From assembly GCA_902806565.1 (NCBI GenBank), contig CADCXA010000051.1:124001-188000 (forward strand): 64,000 nucleotides of DNA. The letters are read 5' to 3'. Each line of letters starts with the position of its first letter. Position 1 is the first letter of the stretch. The stretch comes from Hypoxylon rubiginosum (Eukaryota; Ascomycota; Sordariomycetes; Xylariales; Hypoxylaceae). The notes below the pieces were generated by a model. The model did no database searches and was not told the origin of the DNA. It saw only the letters and a program-made list of their open reading frames with translations. The position numbers were made by a program, and so were the translations under genes. Positions 48,874-57,778 of the stretch are shown piece after piece.

Positions 48874-48955
48874 ACACCATCGCTCGCACCATCGCCGGCA
48901 ACATCACCGCAACATCGCCGGCACCGTCACCGGCACCGTCACCGCAACAGCAACG
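48874..48955 (+). repeat. Degenerate CACCGTCACCGGCA-type repeat in leader of next gene
   Basis: Imperfect tandem CACCATCGC / CAACATCACCG / GCACCGTCACC units within the 190 bp before the ATG at 49061, probably in its 5' UTR or promoter. Confidence 0.7.
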
Positions 48956-49060
48956 TTTGCAATCAAATCCAACTGTTCTTTCGATTTCTCCCGAATCTTC
49001 ATCCCGTTCCTTTCTACGTCGAAGCTTAATCCACCCCCTTTTCCTCTACTATCTCGAACC

Positions 49061-50652
49061 ATGGGTCGACACAAGCATATCTCCCGTGGCGTAGCCCAGA
49101 ATAGAACCAAAACCGCTAGCCGACTAGAGGCAGTAGGTGATTACTTGGGAATTAGCTGTTGCTTACCCATCGGGAGGAAGCGCAGGAGTAGAATGGTCCT
49201 TTCTGACGCTGATGGCATCTCTGCGCACCGCGCATCTCCTACCCCTGATGGCAACGAGGAGGATGTATCAATCGAGCCTCTAGCTCAATTACAAATTGGT
49301 GTACCCCTCGAACAGCCCTTCGAGCAGCCCTGCGAGCAGCCCCTCGAGAAGCCCCTCGAGCAGTCTGAGGATATGACCCGCCAAGAGGCTCCTCAAGCTC
49401 TTGTCCTCAAGGACGCTCCTGTGACTGGTGTTACCTCTAATGAGCATGTTAAAGGTCCGATGGTGAACGAAAAGACGACGCCGCGACTTGCTCCTAGCGG
49501 GTCATCCGCGAACCTGCGCGCTGGCGCGGAGGGACGGACTCGTCCGTCCGGGCCTCGTCCGGACCCCGGCCTCCCCCGTTCGTCCACGGCGGTGGACCTT
49601 CACGAGAAAGACCAGTGGCGCTCTCGCTTTTACAGCGGAGACCTCCCGCGATCTGTATCCATGCAGACTCTCCAGCTCAACAACGGCCAGCAGCACGCCC
49701 CTATCCCGGAAGCAATTCCCAAATCTAACACATACGATCCGCTCCACATGGTCCCCCTCATGGGCCGTCGTAGGATCAACCATTCTGAGGAAGCCGGGAA
49801 AGAAGCTTATGCGGCATCGATACGCAAAATTAGCATGCAAAGCGTAAGTCTTTGGAAACTATATCTCATCTATACTAGTCCTCTCCGTAGAGGACCGGTG
49901 CTGTTGCTCTCGCTAACACCTGTAACAAGGCCCCGCTACGCCAAAAGGTAAGTAATGAACGCCTTGCTGCATCGTCAGCCCCATCTAGCTCGCCAGTCAG
50001 CGAAACGAGCCCCACGACCGCTGGTTTTTCAAACTGTCCTACAAGCGCAACAGGCTCGAGCTTTCCAATTCCGCTCATGGTATCGAGCTCTTTGAACTCT
50101 TTGGGTGGCGGAACCCGCCCCTCGCACGGAGCCCCCAAGCGACACGGCCGCAGCCGCGCTCAGCTTCGTAAGAAACCCTCGCGTCTCTCAGTAGTAGTCG
50201 AGTCACGTACATCGTGGCTTGATTGCGAACCTGAGCCTATCCAGACCCCCGCGGAGGATGACGAAGAATGGCTTAAGGCCGTGGAAGAAGTCAGCACAAT
50301 GTTTGATGAAGCCTACTTGTCGGTTTATGGCCAGGTTCGACGCGTGGTGCAGGACGAGGCGGAGGCCGGCGATATCGCTCACCTGTTAATCTCTAAGGAC
50401 TTTAATGGCATCATCAACACGTACGCGGATGAAACCTTCACGATCAACCCCCGCGACGTCGAGATTATCAGAGCAAGTATCCAGGAACAAGCGGGTTCCG
50501 CCATGTGGATATCGACAGAGACGTCCGTGAAGCGTCGACTCGACCACAACAAGAAGTTGAAGGCCCTCGAGTTGTTCGAGGGCTGGGAGGCCCAGATCAA
50601 AGCCGAGGAGGAAGCCAAGACGAAAGGCAAGGGGAAGGAGATAGAAGAGTGA
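49061..50652 (+). CDS. Unrecognised 501-aa protein, low-complexity N-terminal half
   Basis: I do not recognise a family. Exons 49061-49843 and 49930-50652 join in phase 0; the 86-nt intron ends in AACAAG. The ATG sits in a good context (ACC before ATGG). The N-terminus is basic (MGRHKHISRGVAQNRTKT, later GRKRRSR). A coding repeat of EQP-type units follows (about 49308-49365: Glu-Gln-Pro with Cys, Leu or Phe between), then a disordered Ser/Pro/Arg-rich region. The C-terminal part after 50215 looks folded and helical: an acidic start (EDDEEWLKAVEEVSTMFDEA), LLISKDFNGIINTY, SAMWISTETSVKRRLDHN, ending in a Lys/Glu coiled-coil-like tail. The six residues MVNEKT at 49461-49478 also occur in the partial gene at 63.8 kb, with the same codons. 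No membrane segment or signal peptide. Probably a lineage-specific protein. Confidence 0.75.
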
Positions 50653-51068
50653 TACGGGCGATTGCAGAACTAGAAACACAGAACGCATGGGGCTTTGGCA
50701 CAAATTCTCTCGGATAAGGTTCATTCGGACAAGGCTTTTTCGGATGATCGCAGGACTAGCTAGCAGCACGGCATGATATGGCTGCGACACAGATTTTTTC
50801 GGGAGAGATCATTCGGGGGAGATTCATCCAGGAAAGATCATTTGGGTGAGGTTCTGTTTGGAGATTGTATGATCAAGACGACATTGTATAATGGGGTTGT
50901 TGCAAAAGCTCATTCGGGGGGTGATATCTTCACTCGGGATGAGCGCTTTCGTGGGAGAGAGTCGAAGGCATACGGGGCAAGAGGAAGTATCACTGAAAAA
51001 GTGATAATGAATAGCAAAAGATGATCTCGCCCTTGCAACGCGGTGTTCATGAAACGTGATTTGCTAAC
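50653..51068. other. Intergenic between convergent genes, ATTCGG-rich
   Basis: 3' flanks of the 501-aa gene and the folate enzyme. The half next to the 501-aa gene holds recurrent CATTCGG/TTTCGG/CATTTGGG words (about 50718-50935), suggesting an old degenerate repeat. No gene seen. Confidence 0.5.
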
Positions 51069-52723
51069 CTAGTATCGCCAGATGGCATCCGCCATCTTGA
51101 CTACCTGCCCCATCTCCACCACATCGTGGACGCGTACTATATCCGCGCCGCCCTGCACCGCCGAGGCCACGGTGGCCGCCGTGCCAAACACGCGGTCCAT
51201 CGGCTTCGGAACGCCCGTGACCTTGCCGATGAAGCTCTTGCGGCTGGAACCCACGAGCCAGGGAAGGCCTTCGAGCCCGGGCCAGTTCCGTAGCTCGTCG
51301 AAGTGGCGTAGCAAGTGCAGATTCTGCTCGCCAATCTTGGCAAACCCGAGCCCTGGGTCCAGGATAATACGCCACCGGCGGATGCCCGCCGCTTCGGCAG
51401 CCGCGACGCGCTCGAGTAGTTCTCGGGCGACGGTGGGGATAAGCCCGTCCGGGTAGTCGTTCATCTTGCTCATCGTGCCGGGGTCTCCCCGCATATGCAT
51501 CAAGCACACGGTCTTGCCCGAGCGGGCCATCGCGGGGAGCATATCCGGGTCCAGTAGGCCTGCCGACACGTCGTTGATTATGTCCGCGCCAGCCTTGACG
51601 GCTACTTCGGCGACTGAAGCCCGATATGTATCTACGCTGATAGCAACGTGGCGTGTTTCGGGGAGGCTGCGGATGAGTTCGATAACTGGTATGACGCGAT
51701 CTATTTCTTCCTGGGCACTAACTTCCAGCTTTCCTGGTGCCGTGGATTGCCCACCAATATCGAATATCGTAGCGCCCGCCCGGACATAGGCGAGGACCGT
51801 ATCTCTTAGCGAATCGGGTGTGTGAATGCCCCCATCTGAGAACGAGTCGGGCGTTATGTTAAGAATGGCCATTACTTGCGTTTTCCGCGTTGCCTTGAGG
51901 GCATTCAAAGGCTCTATCGAGGGGCATATTGGCGTAAGGGTCGAAAGCGGCTCGGCAGCCGGCGGAAGCTCGTTGAGATAGTCCTGAATGAGCCTCCAGG
52001 GCTTAGAGGAGTCTATTGACTTGTGGGGTATGAGTTCGGCAAGGGGGCGGAGAACGAATTCGCGTTCCACAATACCGATGTGAGGGATTTTCAGTCTCTC
52101 GTGGTCGACCTTCTCATCCTCATAGAGTAGGATATCTAGATCGATGTTCCGAGGTCCCTTGTCTATGAGTTTCCGCCGTCCCATGGACTTCTCAATGTCT
52201 TGCAGTTGATCCAGTAACGGCAATGGCTCTAGATCCGTTTCTACCTGGGGAAGATCACTTAGCTCGGGGTCTACGGGGGACGGGGGACGGGGGACGGGGG
52301 ATTCTGAGAACACACCTCACAAGCTCCATTCACGAATCTATCCTGATCTAAAACGTACATGGGCTCGGTTTCCCAGAGGCTGCTGGTTCTTTTCACCTTG
52401 ATGCCTCTCGAGTCCATCTCCTTACACGCTTGCTCGATCATGGATATTCGGTCGCCAACGTTGCTTCCCAAGGCGATGTAAGCAGTTCGCGTACCGCCGC
52501 GACGGCCCCCGCAGCCGCATCCTGCCTCTCTGGACGGGGAGGTTGAAAATTGGCGGTCCATGGTTCTCATCCGGCTAGAGACAGGAAAATTTCCACAATA
52601 TGAAAAGAGGCGTCGTTTTGTGTTACTCGGGATGAAAAAGTTTAGACTGACGCGAAATGGGTCTACCCGAGCACGGTGAAGCGGAAAACTCCATGCTCGA
52701 AGGGTCGGTAAGAAAACACTCAT
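51069..52723 (-). CDS. Bifunctional HPPK / dihydropteroate synthase (folate synthesis, Fol1-like)
   Basis: Makes dihydropteroate from 6-hydroxymethyl-dihydropterin and p-aminobenzoate: HPPK pyrophosphorylates the pterin, DHPS condenses it. Exons 52723-52316 and 52244-51069 on the minus strand, phase 0, 527 aa. The N-terminus (MSVFLPTLRAWSFPLHRARV) looks like a mitochondrial presequence, so I chose this ATG; an in-frame ATG at 52780 would add 19 more acidic residues. HPPK motifs: TAYIALGSNVGDR, SSLWETEPMYV, FVNGACEV across the intron, and GPRNIDLDILLYED. DHPS motifs: AILNITPDSFSDGG, DIGGQSTAPG, DIINDVSAG, CLMHMRGDPGTM, ILDPGLGFAK, LVGSSRKSFIG and VRVHDVVEM. No dihydroneopterin aldolase domain precedes HPPK, unlike trifunctional yeast Fol1; that step should be encoded elsewhere. 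The DHPS part is the sulfonamide target. Confidence 0.95.
52275..52300 (+). repeat. G-quadruplex-capable GGGGGAC repeat in the intron of the folate gene
   Basis: Four runs of five G at 52275, 52282, 52289 and 52296 separated by AC on the plus strand, i.e. the template strand of the folate gene. Lies inside its only intron (52245-52315). Confidence 0.9.
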
Positions 52724-53606
52724 CGAAACTTCAACGAAGGAATGAGCCGTCAGTTCGATTGCCTCATTGGACGACCGCACATCATAAGTCAGTTATTTTT
52801 CTTACCTACTGCGATGAAGCTGACCGGAGAATTCCAAGTTCCACAAACCCCCTGAAAGCTCTACCCGTCTACCCGTCAGCTGTATCTGGGTACGTACCAT
52901 ATTTATCTTATCTCTGCATCGCGGTGCTTCTTAACTCCGCGGTGTGGGGAATTCTTTTTGACACCTGATCATTCTTCCGGCTGACTTCTTTTCGAGAAGT
53001 AAGACACATTTGGATCGATATGGATCGATGTACACGACTATTACTACCATTACTACCAGGTATGTAGGTAGTGTTGAGGGTACACCAAGATTTGATATGT
53101 TATATATACATACGTATATGTACGTACGAACATTTACAGCCATGTTCGCGAACTAATTCGATGGCACGCGGAGAGACGACGAAAGTAGACAAACCTCGGC
53201 TAACAAGTTCCCACTTTGGAGGGTATATGACAGCGTCTTGTTCTCAATGTCGCAGTGCGTAGCCGCAGAGGGGGCAAAGATAACCCAAAAGAGGACTAGC
53301 CACCGCCTAAGCACTTGAGATGCCTCGGTTCCCCAGGTTTTCGCTTTGTGCTTAGGTGTGTAATATCCATACCAGTTATACGAACCCCCAATTTCCGCCA
53401 GCTCTGCCGTCTCTACTAGTAATCATATTGCCGCCTACTTTGCCGATACCCAGATCTTTGTCCTTGCCTTTTCGAATACATCTATTTCGTTACTTCCTAC
53501 ATATTTCCTACATTTCTTCGATTTTACCCCTAGATCTCAATAGACTAAACGAGTCTAATTTTATTCGAATCTTCGACTTTTAGACAGCCTCCGCTAGATA
53601 AACAAG
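52724..53606. other. Intergenic, divergent promoter region
   Basis: Separates the folate gene from nitronate monooxygenase. A TACTACCAGGTATGTAGGTAG-like stretch lies near 53045-53075 and a pyrimidine-rich probable leader near 53380-53530. No gene recognised. Confidence 0.5.
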
Positions 53607-54887
53607 ATGGCTTCGCCACGTACGTTACAAGTTCAACAACCAACTACTGCTGCTACAACAGCGCATACTGACAAGCTATTACCCTATAGAGAAGATTCGA
53701 ACGCCCATTACCGATCTTTTCAAGATCAAGCATCCCATTCTCTTAGCTGGTATGAACGTTGCGGCTGGCCCCAAGCTCGCCGCAGCCGTAACAAATGCCG
53801 GTGGTCTCGGTGTCGTCGGAGGCATGTCTTACAGCCCTGAGATGCTAAAGGAACAAATTGATGAGCTGAAGTCGTACTTGGATGACAAGAATGCGCCTTT
53901 CGGCATCGACCTGTTACTCCCGCAGGTTGGAGGCAGCGCTAGAAAAACCAAGTACGTCTTACAAACCCCTGACCTTCATCTTATTACACTGCATGATTTA
54001 GGCGGTGACCTACATAGAGACTGTTTAGCTAATCGCATCGAAAATGCAGCTATGATTACACGAAAGGCAAGCTCAACGAACTGGTCGACGTCGTCATCGA
54101 ATCGGGTGCGAAGCTCTTCGTCTCTGCTGTCGGTGTACCACCCAAGGCCATCGTAGAAAAGTTACACAAGCACGGTATCTACTACATGAATATGGTTGGA
54201 CACCCGAAGCACGTACAAAAGGCGTTAGACGTCGGCTGCGATATCATCTGCGCGCAAGGTGGCGAGGGCGGTGGTCACACGGGCGACGTCCCAACGACTG
54301 TCCTGATTCCCGCATGTGTGCAGATCTGCAAGGGAAAGAAGAGCCCGTTATCAGGCCAACAAGTGCAAGTCATTGCAGCTGGCGGTATCCACAACGGTCA
54401 GATGCTGGCTGCGTCGCTGATGATGGGCGCTGGCGCTGTATGGGTTGGTACCCGTTTCATCTTGGTCGAGGAGGCCGGAGCACCCGAGTCGCACAAGGAA
54501 GCCGTCAAGACTGCCGGATTCGATGATACGATCCGAACGCTCATTTTCACCGGACGACCTTTGCGGGTGCGGACGAACCCATATATCGAGAACTGGGAAA
54601 ACGAGCGCCAAGCCGAGATCAAGGAATTGACGGCAAAGGGCATCCTTCCTTACGAGCACGATCTAGAGAAGGCCATGAACGGCACGGCTGAAGGCTCGGG
54701 CTCCGAATCCAAAGAAGTAAGCGACGACGATGTAGATGACATGATGGACCAGTTTAGACCGTACCTGATGGGCAAGTGCGCTGCTCTGGTGAACGAGCAA
54801 AAGAGTGCAAAGGCGGTCGTGGATGAGTTCGTCGACGATGCTTCGGCGATGCTAAAGCTTGGCAACAAGATGGTATCGAAGCTGTAG
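53607..54887 (+). CDS. Nitronate monooxygenase (2-nitropropane dioxygenase family)
   Basis: FMN-dependent TIM-barrel enzyme that oxidises toxic alkyl nitronates to carbonyls and nitrite. Exons 53607-53619, 53690-53951 and 54050-54887, phases agree, 370 aa. The first exon is only 13 nt; without splicing, the start frame runs on for 77 codons in a meaningless frame. After splicing the N-terminus is MASPQKIRTPITDLFKIKHP followed by AGMNVAAGPKLAAAV and NAGGLGVVGG. Further family motifs are GIDLLLPQVGG, FVSAVGVPPKAIVEKLHKHG, and CAQGGEGGGHTGD with the conserved His, then VIAAGGIHNGQM and GAGAVWVGTRF for FMN phosphate binding. The C-terminal third carries an acidic, Ser-rich insert (near 54690-54745). 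No signal peptide; likely cytosolic. Confidence 0.93.
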
Positions 54888-55383
54888 GATATACCCCACG
54901 GCGGTACCCTCGACCTTTGTTCCATGTCTTCAAACATAGCGCATTATTTCCGAAGTATGAATACCACATCATCTAGTCGTTACTGGATACTAAATTATTT
55001 ACATCAAGGGGCATATCGCAATGATTCAATATTCTATTTTAGTCTGCATGTTGAAAACTTCATAAAATTCGAATTCTGCTTGGTGGAGACGCAGCCCGTC
55101 ATTACCCCTTGTTTAAAGGAGTATGTACCTAAATAGACCCCTGCTACACGTGGTGCAAGGTACACATTTACGTCACCACTTCATCGCATCATACTCGCCT
55201 CTTTTATATTGTCCTTTGGGAATATGTGTATCAGATATTAATTCTTTTTAAAATAAAACACTGTCTACTTTCCTCTACTCTCGTCTATCAAACCATTACC
55301 AAGTCATCTATTACCAGGACTCCTTCTATACATATTAACTAATTAGAGACTACAAAGAAGATCGACGTAGTTCAACCTCCAGT
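54888..55383. other. Intergenic
   Basis: 3' flank of nitronate monooxygenase and promoter of the SDR gene. AT-rich; no gene or repeat seen. Confidence 0.5.
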
Positions 55384-56362
55384 ATGGCCGACACATATCA
55401 GTTCGACGTGAACAAGCTCTTTGGAGTCGAAGGCTTCGTAGCTGTAGTCACGGGTGGTGGAACGGGAATCGGACTCATGGCTGCCCAGGCCCTCTCCGCA
55501 AACGGTGCAAAGGTCTATATAACGGGTCGTCGGAAAGAGGTGTTGGAGAACGCGGCCAAGAGCCACCAGCCCGCCAAAGGAAACGGTCAGATCATCCCCA
55601 TTGGGCCCTGCGACGTGACGAGCAAGGACGAACTGGAGAAGCTGGTCGCGGACATCGGAAAGCAGGAGAAGTACATCAACCTGCTCGTCTGCAGCGCGGG
55701 CATCTCCGGGCCCAAGGCCGAACCTAAAGACAGCGAGGCCGACGACCTCAAGGCCAGACTCTGGAACAACGAGGACCCGTCCGACTGGCATGATAACTTT
55801 AACACGAACGTGACCTCGGTGTATTTCACCACCGTCGCCTTCCTCCCACTACTACAGGCGGCTATACGGCCGAAGGGGCAGCTAGAGCCGTTCTCCAGCT
55901 CTGTCATTACGATCTCGTCCATGTCCGGCATCATGCGGCACGCCCAAGGCCACTTCAGCTACAACACGGCTAAGGGCGCAACTATCCAGCTGACGAAGCT
56001 CATGAGCGCGGAATTCCAGAAGGCGGGGATCAGGATCAATTCTATCGCGCCGGGATATTTCCCTAGCGAAAGTAAGTACCTAATCTACCCACCTACATTT
56101 CAGAGTAGCATATGCAATCTCGTAATTGCCGGAATAAGTACTGACTCTGCGTGCTGTAGTGACGGCGAAGGGCAGCGACGACAGGCAGAAGAGCCACGTG
56201 TCGCCGGAACAAATCCAGGACAAGGGCCATGTGCCGCTTATGAGAGCAGGCCGCGAGGAGGAAATGGGCATGACTGTTCTGTACCTTGCGAAGAACCAGT
56301 ATGTCAATGGTGAGATTATCGCCGTTGACGGTGGCGTCTTGAACGTGCTCGCAGGTCGGTAG
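55384..56362 (+). CDS. Short-chain dehydrogenase/reductase
   Basis: NAD(P)-dependent oxidoreductase of the classical SDR family. Exons 55384-56071 and 56160-56362 join in phase 1, 296 aa. The cofactor motif is VVTGGGTGIGLMAAQAL, with GRR after the second strand, which favours NADP. The adenine-ring/stabilising motif is CSAGISG in place of the usual NAG. The catalytic Ser lies in ISSMSG and the Tyr and Lys in FSYNTAKGA. SIAPGYFPSE immediately before the intron and the C-terminal QYVNGEIIAVDGG complete the family pattern. Substrate cannot be told from sequence. It lies in the same direction as the neighbouring nitronate monooxygenase, about 500 bp downstream, but nothing shows a functional link. 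Confidence 0.92.
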
Positions 56363-56649
56363 CAGTTGGGTAGTTGACGTGTCATCTGGCTTGGGAGCTT
56401 ATGGCATATTCTTACTCGGTATATATGGATGTGGCCACTATACATTTGGTATCTTTAACATAGGATAGTTCTGGGGAGTTTAGGTGTTCAGGTACGTACA
56501 TAGGTGAATAGATAAAACAAGGGAAAGCCGCATTGCATTTACATAATTTAAGTACTTGAGGAGGCTGAGAAGAAGCCTCGATGCGATGATATAATTGCCA
56601 TCCGACTCGTAGCTAGTACTAACCTAGTTATGAAGCATATTCTCTTTTC

Positions 56650-57375
56650 AGCCACCTCATGGTGATCGACCTGAGCGAGTCGATGCCGGGCGCGTTGCAG
56701 ATCATATATATCTCTCTTGCCTACGGGTTTTCGCTACTCGTCACGGTATAGACGTTCTACAGAATCGGCGGAGGACTATTCAACCCTGTGGTATGTCGAA
56801 CTCTATCTAAGCAAGCGCCTCACGAAACAGCGGTCTCTCGTGCGTACAGGGTTACGAGATGGCTAACGTTCGATCAACAAAAAGGTCGCCTTTGGTCTAT
56901 GCCTCAGCGGTCAACTTCCCTGGGCACGAGCGTCTTTCCTGATCCCGGCGCAGCTAATAGCGTATATGTGGGGTGCCGTGGCGAGAGCCGTGTTTTCGGG
57001 CGATGTTGCGGCCTTGAATACTACTCTAGCACCGGTCGTGAACCTCGCGCAGGGCGTCTTCGCCGAGATGTTCTTCACCTCGTACCTCGTCTTCGTGATC
57101 CTCATGCTCGCGGCCGAGAAGTCCAAGAACACCTTCATAGCGCCGATCGGTATCAGACTGGCCCTTTTCGTCGTAGAGGTTTCTGGTGAGTACTGGTAGC
57201 TCTCTCAACCCAGCTCGTAGCTGCGCCAAGTTTCTCTGCATACCATTGGATCTATTGAGTTGGTCTATTTGTAGGAGCTCTGCTCGCAAGCGGGTACTAC
57301 CGGTTCGTAAAGATGTACCATTATGAGGAGGCCAATCCTGGACAGGATGATTCAACTGCTCCCCCGGATGTGTAG
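56650..57375 (+). pseudogene. Aquaporin (MIP family) pseudogene, 5'-truncated with stops and frameshifts
   Basis: Relic of a major intrinsic protein channel. The first recognisable frame reads LQIIYISLAYGFSLLVTV, then TAG (56749-56751), then TFYRIGGGLFNPV where a Trp and NPA would be expected. After an apparent intron comes VAFGLCLSGQLPWAR and an intact stretch to LMLAAEKSKNTFIAPIG and LALFVVEVSGEYW, followed by TAG. The second channel motif survives in another frame as LNPARS (57204-57221). A third frame holds YHWIY, TGA at 57256-57258 in place of a Trp codon, then GALLASGYYRFVKMYHYEEA and NPGQDDS to TAG 57375. The first one or two membrane segments and the start codon are not found upstream. 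Two Trp codons changed to stops (TGG to TAG and TGA) and two frame changes make a functional protein very unlikely. Confidence 0.85.
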
Positions 57376-57778
57376 AGATACGTCTTACAATCAGATCAGG
57401 CCAAGCCCTCGAAGTGCTGGACATCATACCCAATTTCTGTAAAATATTGTAAGACAAAGAGCTTGAGAAAATAAATATTTCCACTGTACTAGAATAATGT
57501 CATGATGCGATTGAGAACTTGAGATTCGTAGTTGAAGAAACGACCGGAGTTAAGTACCGGAGATACAAGTCAGCGCTATAAGTGCACGGGCCATAAGACT
57601 AAAGTCGCATCGCGATCGCCATTGACTCAGCTTATTGTGACTCAGTCTATTGCTAATCACCTCTCGAATCCTTCCGACCTACCTATATCTCTCGAGTCAC
57701 TGGCAGTCCTTTTCGTATCCGCGAAGGCTCTCCTTTCGCAAGACAGTCGACGATAGGTCCTTGCCATCCTCAACTGTT
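57376..57778. other. Intergenic
   Basis: Promoter side of the following gene. No feature recognised; the frame of the next gene is open upstream from 57650 but has no family signal before the ATG at 57779. Confidence 0.5.

Larger units (their letters stand above)
38677..49060. other. 10.4-kb region without recognisable genes
   Basis: Only short frames without family resemblance, for example 41.1-41.3 kb, 42.8-43.1 kb and minus strand 45.8-46.2 kb. Contains several microsatellites, TACC/GGTA-rich stretches and poly-pyrimidine tracts (for example 41025-41065). The tRNA-like relic and tandem repeats are listed separately. The first part must hold the 3' UTR of the VIB-1-like gene and the last about 200 bp the promoter of the next gene. 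Confidence 0.5.
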
